From JAQICJ01 sp041686345 (GTDB lineage: Bacteria > Myxococcota_A > Polyangia > HGW-17): a stretch of DNA of 64,000 nt. Both the position numbers and the translations under genes were made by a program. This document shows, piece by piece, positions 18,309-26,345 of the stretch. Under the pieces are notes generated by a model, which saw only the letters and a program-made list of their open reading frames with translations, was not told the DNA's origin and ran no database searches. How positions within the stretch are numbered: the stretch's first letter is position 1; each line of letters starts with the position of its first letter. Where the stretch lies: the NCBI GenBank assembly GCA_041686345.1, contig JAWLEA010000002.1, forward strand, positions 13,679 to 77,678, in the 5' to 3' direction.

Positions 18309-18977
18309 TCAGGAATCTTTACCTTCACCGGAATTTTCTTTTTTTTCTTCTTTTGTTTTTTCTGAGTAAAAAAGTTCCCTGAATTTGGGAGAAATAAATT
18401 TAACAAAAATTTCACGAAATCCCTTGTCGGTAAGATCGAAAACAAAGCCTTTTTCTTTGGGACCGGCTTTGAAACCAAACCTGATATCATCATCGAATTC
18501 AACTATGGTTTTGCCGCCGGCTATGAGCATTTTGATTCTGGCAGCTATGGAGCTTCCCAGTTTCTTCTGCATTTCCGGGGACAGAACAAGTTGGATATCG
18601 GAATTTTTGTATCCACTTTTGACAAAACCCTTTACAACTTCAAGAATGACCTTTTCAAGGAATTTTGTCTGGTTGAGCTCTTTTTCGAGGGATTCATCCA
18701 CCGCCGGAATAACCAATGCTTCTTCCACAGAACTTCTGAAAGCACCAAGGGCAACCTTGGCACTTCTTTGTAATTCTGTATCAAGCTGGTTTTTAATAGT
18801 TTCAGCCTCTTTCTTAGCTTCATCAACCGTCTTTTTAGCTTTCATCTCGGCTTGAATTTGAATATCTTCAGCCTTGGCCTCGGCATCCTGAATGATTTTA
18901 TCAGCCTTTTCTTCGGCCGCTTCAATCCCCTCTTTTTTTAATTTTTTGATTACTGATTTTAATGAATCGCTAGCCAT
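18309..18977 (-). CDS. atpE: V-type ATP synthase subunit E (peripheral stalk)
   Basis: This first gene of the ATPase operon encodes 222 residues. The N-terminal half (about 5-100) is a long Ala/Glu/Lys-rich helix, and the C-terminal half is a globular domain ending in an acidic/basic tail (EKTKEEKKENSGEGKDS). This is the plan of the E subunit, whose helix forms the peripheral stalk holding the AB head still. A G/H subunit, its normal coiled-coil partner, is not encoded nearby. The gene starts with ATG and a GGAGG-type site (complement of aaacctcc near 18984). The 100-bp gap upstream holds the presumed operon promoter, which I could not define. Confidence 0.9.
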   Translation of the reverse strand: MASDSLKSVIKKLKKEGIEAAEEKADKIIQDAEAKAEDIQIQAEMKAKKTVDEAKKEAETIKNQLDTELQRSAKVALGAFRSSVEEALVIPAVDESLEKELNQTKFLEKVILEVVKGFVKSGYKNSDIQLVLSPEMQKKLGSSIAARIKMLIAGGKTIVEFDDDIRFGFKAGPKEKGFVFDLTDKGFREIFVKFISPKFRELFYSEKTKEEKKENSGEGKDS

Positions 18978-19077
18978 GAAACCTCCATTTATTTCAGCTG
19001 AACTATAAACGTGAACAAAAATACATTCAAGCTGAAAATTAAATTTTTAAATTAACCAGTTCCCTTGAAACAACATA

Positions 19078-21201
19078 TTACTCAGATCCGATTTCAGCAT
19101 AAATTTTTATGGAAGAAAGAATGGCATCTTTCTTTTTCAAGATCACCTCTCTGCAATTTTCATCGAATTCAAATCTCACCCCTGTACTTTGTTCACCTTT
19201 TCCTCTGAAATAATAGTAGATAAAATTATCCTGACTGTTTTTCCCTTTTATCTCCTGCCAATCGCCAAACTTGCCTATTGAAAGCAGATATTGATTTTCA
19301 CTCAGGAAATCAAAAAGTTTCCTGGCGTCTTTTCCCCTGATTATAAACATCGTATTATATCCTCCACAATAAGGGGAATAAAATATATTGAGCCGGTTGT
19401 TTTTGTTGGAAAATACATGTTTGTCTTCAACTAACTTGCCCTCAACTATTTTATGAGCCCAATAGTCAGGGTATTTCAAGCTTATACTATCTTCCTTTAT
19501 TTTGATTTTTTTCCAATTTTCTGAGGAAGCAGTGGCATAAACTTCATATCCTGTCCACCCCATCAATCCCAGAGAAATCACAAAAAGAACCAGGGTAAGA
19601 GCTTTTCTGAAAGCTGATTTTTCAGTGGCAGCTCCCAAAATTACAGCTGTAATTACTCCTCCCAAAAATCCACCGATGTGAGCAGCATTATCGATCATTC
19701 TGATGGAAAAACCCAATACCAGATTAAACAAAAGGATCATAACCAGAAAAGAAAATTGTTTTTTTCTCCATTCTTCGGGAAAACGGTTCTTGTAAAAAAA
19801 CAGCATGGCCATAGTGGCTCCCACCACTCCAAAAACTGATGAGGAAAAACCGATTGAAACTCCGGCACCATACATCAGGGAAGAAAGAATATTACCGCTC
19901 AAGCCCGAAACAATAATAATGACCCAAGTTTTAAGAGCACCATAATGGGGTTCTATCAAACGACCGAAAATCCAGGTGATATAAAGGTTGAAAAAAATAT
20001 GGATAAAATTGGCGTGAAGAAACATGGCTGACACATGTCGCCACCACTGGCTGGAAATAGAAAGAGTTCTGAAATTACCACCCAGATTGTAGAGGGTATG
20101 CATATCCGAAGGCGAACCGTAGAAATGCTGACCAATGAAAACCAGGGAATTGAAAACAAGAAAAAACCAGGTAGCTTTCAAGAATCTGTTTTTGGAACCA
20201 ATTTCAGAAATTTTTTCGTAATTGTCTTTTATTTTTTCCAGATTTTCTTTTTGAGTCGAGTCCAACTCAGGAAAGGATTTGACTCCTGAATTAATTTTTT
20301 CTGTTGCCAACTTGTGGTAAAGGGGAAAGTTTTTTTTCAATTTTTTGGGAAAGGTTAGAACCTTTTCAGCTTTGGCTGTTTTATTATCGTTGAGCAGAGC
20401 AATTCCATACCAATATCTGCGCAAAGCCGCCGGGAAAAAGGTATCTTTTGAATCGAGAGGCAATAGCGCTTTTTTTAATATTCCTGGTTTGCCGTAAGCG
20501 GCCAAAATAATAGTTTGAGCCGAAAATAAAGCTCTTTTGACAACCGGATCTTCAGAATCTTCATCCAGTTTCTCATAAAACTCCCAGAGCAGATCTTCCC
20601 GACCCAACTCAAAGGCTGCTTTCATGAGAGAGACATAAACGGATGGTTTTGGAGTAACTTCTCCTGCTTTCAGATATTTATCGTAAAATTCCAAAGCTTT
20701 TTTCCATCTGGTTGAAAAAACATAGAGTTCCACCAGACTTTCAGCCAGTAATATTTTTTTGATGGCATCGTCGGTGCGATGAAGCTCCTGCTCCAATCCT
20801 CCTGAAATATCTACAACTTCACCTTTATTAGCTTTGAGCAGTTTGGAAAAATGTTTGATTTGAACAGCAACTTCCGTGCTGGGTTGAAAAATGTATTTCA
20901 ATTGCAGAATACGAGCAGCCCTTGACCAGTCATAACGATAAACAGCGGCAGCAATAAAACGATTCAAAATTGCCGGAACAATTACGGCAAAGAGAAAAAT
21001 TCCGATTCCAAGCCAGGCTGACAGTGAATTCACCCCGGAAGATGCATTGAATGAATAAAGAATCAACCCGAAATCCACTGCCAAGATGGTGTTGTATATG
21101 GGATCCTTGGCAAAACCTCTTTTAATTTTGGCATAAAGAATAATTCCAAGATTGACGGCTATAATAATAAAAAGAAGCTGGAACAAACTGATATCAAACA
21201 A
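19078..21201 (-). CDS. Rhomboid-family intramembrane serine protease, multidomain
   Basis: The 707-residue protein combines two N-terminal membrane helices (about 3-24 and 36-90 region), a cytosolic helical TPR-like segment (about 95-335), a six-helix rhomboid domain (about 340-555) and a C-terminal soluble domain (about 562-707). The rhomboid signatures are H396xxxxH401xxxN405, the catalytic Ser453 in GFSSS (G451-x-S453) and the partner His508 in AAHIGG. Rhomboids cleave membrane proteins within or next to the bilayer. The extra domains are unusual and probably select substrate. It lies downstream of the sctJ-like gene on the same strand, 111 bp away, and 100 bp upstream of the ATPase operon. 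Confidence 0.92.
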   Translation of the reverse strand: MFDISLFQLLFIIIAVNLGIILYAKIKRGFAKDPIYNTILAVDFGLILYSFNASSGVNSLSAWLGIGIFLFAVIVPAILNRFIAAAVYRYDWSRAARILQLKYIFQPSTEVAVQIKHFSKLLKANKGEVVDISGGLEQELHRTDDAIKKILLAESLVELYVFSTRWKKALEFYDKYLKAGEVTPKPSVYVSLMKAAFELGREDLLWEFYEKLDEDSEDPVVKRALFSAQTIILAAYGKPGILKKALLPLDSKDTFFPAALRRYWYGIALLNDNKTAKAEKVLTFPKKLKKNFPLYHKLATEKINSGVKSFPELDSTQKENLEKIKDNYEKISEIGSKNRFLKATWFFLVFNSLVFIGQHFYGSPSDMHTLYNLGGNFRTLSISSQWWRHVSAMFLHANFIHIFFNLYITWIFGRLIEPHYGALKTWVIIIVSGLSGNILSSLMYGAGVSIGFSSSVFGVVGATMAMLFFYKNRFPEEWRKKQFSFLVMILLFNLVLGFSIRMIDNAAHIGGFLGGVITAVILGAATEKSAFRKALTLVLFVISLGLMGWTGYEVYATASSENWKKIKIKEDSISLKYPDYWAHKIVEGKLVEDKHVFSNKNNRLNIFYSPYCGGYNTMFIIRGKDARKLFDFLSENQYLLSIGKFGDWQEIKGKNSQDNFIYYYFRGKGEQSTGVRFEFDENCREVILKKKDAILSSIKIYAEIGSE

Positions 21202-21312
21202 TTTTTACGAGACCTTTCGGTAATTTGAAAATGGTATCAACTATTACTTTTGGTTTGGGAAAATTGACCGGCGAAAACAACCGAATTAATGAAAAAAACA
21301 AATCTGAAAACT

Positions 21313-22089
21313 TCAGGACTCTGAATGCAATTGGCCTGACAATTCCTTGAGCTTTTTTTTGAAACGAAAAACAATTACTGCCAAAGAAACAATTACAACA
21401 ACCGCCAAAGCACTAAAGATGATTAAAACCAAGGGGGGAAGATAAAAGAAACTACTTGCAGTTGAACTGCTGGTTTTTGCTTTTCTCAGATCAGCCAACT
21501 GAATAATTACAGATACACTGCCAGCATCAAGCTCAGCTATGGAACCGGCAACCAGAGTCTGAACATCAGTGGGTTTCATTTGAAATTCTTCTTCGTTTAC
21601 TTTGAGAACAACCGAAGCCTTTTCAGGAACCAGCTTTTTGTTGGTGTGACCGATGTTTGTATTGTTCTGGGGAATAGCAAAGTGGATGCGGGCAAAATGA
21701 ATACCTGGAAGTCTCTCCATTGTTTTAGCCAATTCTCCGGCCAGGGCAATATAATAGCGGTTGATTTTATTTCCCGGATTAGGGAGCAAACCTGATTTTT
21801 TGGTTACTAAATCGTAATCCCGGTGTTTATCTGAAGGTATATCAAGTTTATTCAGAATAGAAACAGCTTGTGCGGCATCACTTTTGTCAACTTCAATTCC
21901 ATAATGTCCCTTGCGCTCGTCTCTGATGAATTTTTCGGCTTTTATCCCTCTGTTTTGCAGAACAGTCAATACTTTGTTGGCTTCTTTTTCAGAAAGTTCG
22001 TTAAAAAGATCTGCCTTGCAGCCGATAACAGTAAAACTGAGCAGTATAAAAATCCAAAAAAATAATTTATTAATTTTTACAGGAGCCAT
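21313..22089 (-). CDS. sctJ: Type III secretion inner-ring lipoprotein SctJ/YscJ-like
   Basis: The 258-residue protein starts with a lipoprotein signal (lipobox VIGC, Cys24) and continues with the canonical ring-building motif LSEKEANKVLTVLQNRGI, then a second ring domain (about 110-200, LPGIHFARIHFAIP) and a single C-terminal membrane helix (about 217-243) with a short basic cytosolic tail. This is the SctJ plan of type III secretion basal bodies, related to flagellar FliF. No other secretion gene (sctC, sctV, sctN, sctR-U) is present in the window, so it is either an orphan or part of a scattered system. Neighbours are a HicB-like gene upstream and the rhomboid gene downstream. Confidence 0.9.
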   Translation of the reverse strand: MAPVKINKLFFWIFILLSFTVIGCKADLFNELSEKEANKVLTVLQNRGIKAEKFIRDERKGHYGIEVDKSDAAQAVSILNKLDIPSDKHRDYDLVTKKSGLLPNPGNKINRYYIALAGELAKTMERLPGIHFARIHFAIPQNNTNIGHTNKKLVPEKASVVLKVNEEEFQMKPTDVQTLVAGSIAELDAGSVSVIIQLADLRKAKTSSSTASSFFYLPPLVLIIFSALAVVVIVSLAVIVFRFKKKLKELSGQLHSES

Positions 22090-22264
22090 TAATCATAACC
22101 TGAAATAATCGTACAGAAAACTTGCCAATTCCCCTCTCAAAAGAGAAAATATCCGTCCTTCAAGAATTTCACCCAATGATAAAAAACACAAATGCCTGAT
22201 TAAATAAAGTATATCTTACAATTATACGGGGAAATTTGGCGGACGGCCAATAAAGCTCCCTGTC

Positions 22265-22747
22265 CTATTTATCGAGTTTTCTCACGTAATCAAGAAAAGA
22301 TGATTTGTTTTCCATGATGTTGTGGTATTTTTCTCTGGACATATTGCCCTTGCGACGACCTCGTTTTCTCTGATTGCCAGATTTATTCCGGTTTTTTCTT
22401 CGATAATAACGATGTCCTCCATATCTTCTGCCCAAACCTTCAGCTATAAGCTCTTTAGCCAGAGTTTCAGGTTCAACTTCATCATTTTTGGCTAAAAATG
22501 CCAATTCCCGGTAAAGAGATTTTGACATTTCTATTTTGAAATCACCATCCCATTCATTTTCATCAATAGGGGTGGGAGGATGTTTGAGGGATTCAATCTT
22601 TTCTTCAGTTGATTTATCCAAAAGTTCAATAACTTCTTCCCAAGTTTCACCTTGAACTGTACACTCCGGCAACTCCGGCACTCTTCCTTCATACTTTTCT
22701 TCTTCAGGATTATAATTTACAACAATGCGATAATGTCTATGTTTCAT
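22265..22747 (-). CDS. Solitary HicB-like protein with basic C-terminal region
   Basis: The 160-residue protein has an N-terminal HicB antitoxin-like fold (about 5-60): YRIVVNYNPEEEKYEGRVPE followed by LPECTVQGETWEEVIELL. A second segment (about 70-108) resembles a ribbon-helix-helix DNA-binding domain (FKIEMSKSLYRELAFLAKND). Next comes a strongly basic stretch (RRYGGHRYYRRKNRNKSG and RKRGRRKG, about 110-138), and then a short tail. No HicA toxin frame is found on either side. It may be a stand-alone regulator or nucleic-acid-binding protein rather than an antitoxin. The ATG start at 22747 is the only convincing one. Confidence 0.78.
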   Translation of the reverse strand: MKHRHYRIVVNYNPEEEKYEGRVPELPECTVQGETWEEVIELLDKSTEEKIESLKHPPTPIDENEWDGDFKIEMSKSLYRELAFLAKNDEVEPETLAKELIAEGLGRRYGGHRYYRRKNRNKSGNQRKRGRRKGNMSREKYHNIMENKSSFLDYVRKLDK

Positions 22748-23258
22748 GTTAGAGAAAATCCTCCCTTTTTAACCATGGATTTCTCCTGGTCAGGTGTTTA
22801 TTTGTTGAAATCTTCAATTGCTTTCAGATTTGTAATTTCTTGTCTTCACAACAGAAACTGAAAAAATTAAGAAAATGGATGGTATTAATGAAATACAGAC
22901 CAACCGATTTTCATTTTAATTCCCGTCCCAGATTAATTCATAAGGTTAATTTTGGAAATGTCAATATAATTGTAGTTCAGTCTGTACAATCAGATTAATG
23001 CATCCCGTATATCTGCGTGTCTGCGAAAGAACTGCCTGAGTTTTTTCTTGAAAAAATTTTAATTTTATATAACTTTAATCTTCTTGTGGATATCAATGAA
23101 AACAAACTTGAAATCTACAACAATCAATATTATTCATAATTTTGTTCAACCACAACAAAATTACAGAAAGTACAAAATTCCAGTCCAATTTTCCCAATCT
23201 GCTTCAAAATTTCTGGAATTTTGAAACTGGAATAATCAATAGCAAGTACAGGTGAAAC
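22748..23258. other. Gene-free stretch upstream of efp
   Basis: About 510 bp without a credible gene. It is AT-rich and contains a solo end of the 162-bp repeat family (TTCCCGTCCCAGA at 22921-22933). The divergent promoters for the HicB-like gene and efp must lie here, but I could not assign -35/-10 boxes with confidence. Confidence 0.6.
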
Positions 23259-23822
23259 ATGGCTCAAAGTTCTGATCTCAGAAAAAATTTGAAAATCCTC
23301 ATTGACGACGAACCCTATGTTGTTTTCGAAGTTAATTTTGTAAAACCGGGAAAGGGAACTGCCTTCTACAAATGCCGAATTCGCAATCTCATCACCGGAG
23401 CTGTTCTCGACAAAACCTGGAGATCAAGCGACAAAATTGAACTGGCTGATACTGAAGTCAGAGAACTTGAATACATCTATCAGGATGATCTGCATTATGT
23501 TTTCATGGATACCGAAACCTATGAACAAACAAGAATGAGCGGTGAGCTTCTTGACGAAGACAAATATTATCTCACAGACAACCTCAGGGTTGAAGTTCTT
23601 TTCTTTAACGACAAACCGGTAGGAATTGAACTCCCATACTTTGTCGAACTTCAGGTAACCAAATGTGAACCCGGATTCAAAGGTGACACCGCTCAGGGAG
23701 CCACCAAACCTGCAACCGTAAGCACCGGACTCGAAGTTGATGTTCCCCTGTTTGTAGAAGAAGGCGAATGGCTGAAAATCGATACCAGAACCGGTGAATA
23801 TGTAGAAAGAATCCAAAAATAA
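23259..23822 (+). CDS. efp: Translation elongation factor P
   Basis: The 187-residue EF-P has the usual three beta-barrel plan: a KOW-like N-domain (1-65), and two OB domains ending in the family C-terminus (KIDTRTGEYVERI). It binds stalled ribosomes between the P and E sites and promotes peptide-bond formation at polyproline. The modifiable lysine is K32 in the KPGKGTA loop, the type of loop that carries beta-lysyl-lysine in EpmA-containing bacteria. The epmA gene follows directly, with only one base between the stop and the next ATG, so modifier and target are coexpressed. Confidence 0.97.
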   Translation: MAQSSDLRKNLKILIDDEPYVVFEVNFVKPGKGTAFYKCRIRNLITGAVLDKTWRSSDKIELADTEVRELEYIYQDDLHYVFMDTETYEQTRMSGELLDEDKYYLTDNLRVEVLFFNDKPVGIELPYFVELQVTKCEPGFKGDTAQGATKPATVSTGLEVDVPLFVEEGEWLKIDTRTGEYVERIQK

Positions 23823-23823
23823 A

Positions 23824-24996
23824 ATGAAGCCTGTTCTGGCCAGGATTATTTCTGCCGCTCCTCCTCAGGCGCAAAATCATATCCGTATTTACCAACTTCA
23901 AAGTACTCCCTCCCCACCATATAAAACAGGAGACTGGGTTTATCTCGACCACATATCCGGCAGCGATAAATATCGGATAAACAGCATGGCTCAACCCACT
24001 CGAAACAATTTTCCTTGCTTCGAATGGAAAAGATTGCATCAACAACTCGATAACGGCCTGAATCGTCTCGAAATATTGCAACTCCGAAGTCGAATCCTGC
24101 ATCAGATCAGAGAATTTTTTCGCACCAAAGGACATTTGGAAGTAGAAACTCCTCTACTGGTTCCTTCCCCGGGAGTGGAAACCCATCTCAAGGCCGTAAA
24201 AACTGAGGATTACTTTCTTTCCCCTTCTCCGGAATTTCAGATGAAAAGGCTGCTGGTCGGAGGTATCGGCTCTATCTATCAAATTGCCCATTCTTTCCGG
24301 GCAGGTGAAACAGGAAACAGGCACAATCCTGAATTTACCATGCTGGAATGGTACTCAACCCAAATCAACGGAGAAGAACTGCGCCGAGAAACTGAAGAAT
24401 TAATTTCCTTTTTGCAGGCCAAGCTCGAACTTCCCTGTCCCCTGCCTGAACCTCCTTATCGCAGAATCACCATGGAGCAAGCTTTTGCTGAGCATGCCGG
24501 GGTAACAGATCTGCGAGCCAATCCCAGACAGATGTTTGCCGAAGCCGGCATCCTGGAAAAATACCGGGAAGAAACAACTTGGGAAGAAGGTTTTTTTGAA
24601 ATTTTCATAGAAAAAGTAGAACCGGCTTTAACAAGTGAGGGGCCGGTATTTCTTACCCAGTGGCCTCTTGAATTTGCCTCCCTCTCCAAACCTCTGGAGT
24701 CAAATTCCAAAGTTGCCGACCGCTTTGAGTTTTTTGCTGAAAATCTGGAAATAGCCAATGGTTTTGCCGAACTTATCGAACCAGATATCCAACGCAAACG
24801 TTGTCTGGAAGACTTGGAATATCGCAAAAAACACAAACTTGAACTCTATCCCCTTGACGAAAAATTTCTGAATTCGCTCAAGGAGGGAATGCCTCCCACC
24901 AGCGGTATTGCTCTGGGTTTGGATCGTTTGATCATGCTTTTTGCCGGAACCAGCAAAATAGAAAACGTACTTACTTTTTCTCACTCTGAACTTTAA
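23824..24996 (+). CDS. epmA: EF-P lysine ligase EpmA (GenX/PoxA)
   Basis: The 390-residue class II synthetase-like enzyme activates (R)-beta-lysine and attaches it to EF-P. Motif 2 (SFRAGETGNRHNPEF), the TMLEWY segment and motif 3 (GIALGLDRL) are intact, and the protein lacks a full anticodon-binding OB domain, which separates EpmA from LysS. It is about 65 residues longer than the typical 325-residue enzyme: residues 1-65 (MKPVLARIISAAPPQAQ...) form an N-terminal extension that may be a small beta-barrel remnant. The partner lysine 2,3-aminomutase EpmB is not encoded in this window. It is cotranscribed with efp. Confidence 0.94.
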   Translation: MKPVLARIISAAPPQAQNHIRIYQLQSTPSPPYKTGDWVYLDHISGSDKYRINSMAQPTRNNFPCFEWKRLHQQLDNGLNRLEILQLRSRILHQIREFFRTKGHLEVETPLLVPSPGVETHLKAVKTEDYFLSPSPEFQMKRLLVGGIGSIYQIAHSFRAGETGNRHNPEFTMLEWYSTQINGEELRRETEELISFLQAKLELPCPLPEPPYRRITMEQAFAEHAGVTDLRANPRQMFAEAGILEKYREETTWEEGFFEIFIEKVEPALTSEGPVFLTQWPLEFASLSKPLESNSKVADRFEFFAENLEIANGFAELIEPDIQRKRCLEDLEYRKKHKLELYPLDEKFLNSLKEGMPPTSGIALGLDRLIMLFAGTSKIENVLTFSHSEL

Positions 24997-25027
24997 AACT
25001 AAACTGCAAATCTCTGCAAATTAAAAA

Positions 25028-26149
25028 TCAGGGTACAATCACCTTGAGATAATTACCATCTATTTTGAGTTTGCCTTTATTTCGGAAAGTTCTGGAATAT
25101 TTCCTGACTTTGCGATTGATTATTCTGCTCCATCTTTTACCGGCAGGTCGGGGTAATTTTCCGTATTTTTTCTTTTTTTCCGAAGGACCGTTGAGAACAA
25201 CGGGAATGAATTTTATCTTTTCCATTCTTGTGGACTTGCCCTTTTTAACAAATCTGAGGCTGGCTATCCCCGAATATTTTCTGGATTTCCAGGTATTATC
25301 AAATAAAAAATTTCCCAAAGACCAGAAAGCTAACATTTTGCCTTTCATCTGAATACCACGCAAAACATGGGGGTGAGAACCTATAAGCAGATCAAGACCG
25401 GCCTTGGCGAGCAAATTGATTAATTTTTTTTCAAACCTGAACGCAGTATTTTTGTACTCTTCTCCGAAATGAAGCATGAGAACTGCAAAATCGACTTTCT
25501 TTTTCAATTTGGCAATTACGGGAGGCAGGTATTTATAATTGCCTCGAAAAGGTGAATAAGCATAAAAAGCCCCCTTTTTGGGAGGAGGAAAATTGAAAAG
25601 AGTTGTTACAGAAATTATTCCAACTTTAATACCATTTTTATTGATGATGTGTGGATTCCAAGCCTCTTCAAGAGTTTTTCCGGATCCTGTTGCTCCCAGA
25701 CTGGATTTTTTAAGAATGGAAACTGTCTCCAGAACTCCTTTTATTCCCTGATCGAAAGTATGATTATTGGCTGTTCCCAAAACTGTAAAACCTGCTTTTT
25801 TAAGAATTTTGGCTCCCTGGGGACGTCCATAAAAAGTGAGCATGTGATTACGGGCATATCTTGCCTCATCTGGGTTGCATTTCTTTAATTTGCATCGGCG
25901 AGGTTTGCGACGATTTCGGTATCTTTTGCGACAAAGAGGTGTTTCCAAGTTTCCCGCAACTATATCTCTATTCTGAAAATATTTTTTTACATAGCGAAAA
26001 GGATCGTCCAAACCGAATTTTTTGCCGGATCTTCCAAAAAAAATGTCTCCCACAGCTGCAAAATCAAGGTTTTTCGTTGTATCCGCAAAAGAAGAATTTT
26101 TGCCAATGGGAACAATTGAAAGGAAAAAAGCAAGATAGACATTAAACAT
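25028..26149 (-). CDS. CapA-family metallophosphatase-like protein, exported
   Basis: The 373-residue protein has an N-terminal signal sequence (FNVYLAFFLSIVPIG) and a CapA/PgsA-type calcineurin-like fold. It shows AAVGDIFFG (metal-site start), GNLETPLC, TANNHTFDQG (NNH metal ligands), LHFGEEY and GSHPHVLRG (HPH). CapA proteins are linked to poly-gamma-glutamate capsule export, but many family members have other roles and no capBC or pgs partners are near, so the substrate is unknown. The C-terminus is very basic. It is convergent with epmA, with 31 bp between the two stop codons. Confidence 0.88.
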   Translation of the reverse strand: MFNVYLAFFLSIVPIGKNSSFADTTKNLDFAAVGDIFFGRSGKKFGLDDPFRYVKKYFQNRDIVAGNLETPLCRKRYRNRRKPRRCKLKKCNPDEARYARNHMLTFYGRPQGAKILKKAGFTVLGTANNHTFDQGIKGVLETVSILKKSSLGATGSGKTLEEAWNPHIINKNGIKVGIISVTTLFNFPPPKKGAFYAYSPFRGNYKYLPPVIAKLKKKVDFAVLMLHFGEEYKNTAFRFEKKLINLLAKAGLDLLIGSHPHVLRGIQMKGKMLAFWSLGNFLFDNTWKSRKYSGIASLRFVKKGKSTRMEKIKFIPVVLNGPSEKKKKYGKLPRPAGKRWSRIINRKVRKYSRTFRNKGKLKIDGNYLKVIVP

Positions 26150-26345
26150 AAATTGTGTATTCTTAAGTAAAATTTTCCGGAAAATAATGCCGGTATTGGG
26201 TATTAGAAACCAAGATTGCCTGGTATTATACTAAATTTTAAGACAAATATTCAACCATAAAACCCGATTCGCCGGCAACTTGCTTTGCATTAAGGGTTTG
26301 AAGAATGTAAAAACTTTGTAATTTTATATTATCATGGAGATTAAA

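Noticed and set aside
22265..22747. HicAB toxin-antitoxin pair
   Set aside because: Only the HicB-like part is present; no HicA-sized frame with the conserved His lies next to it.
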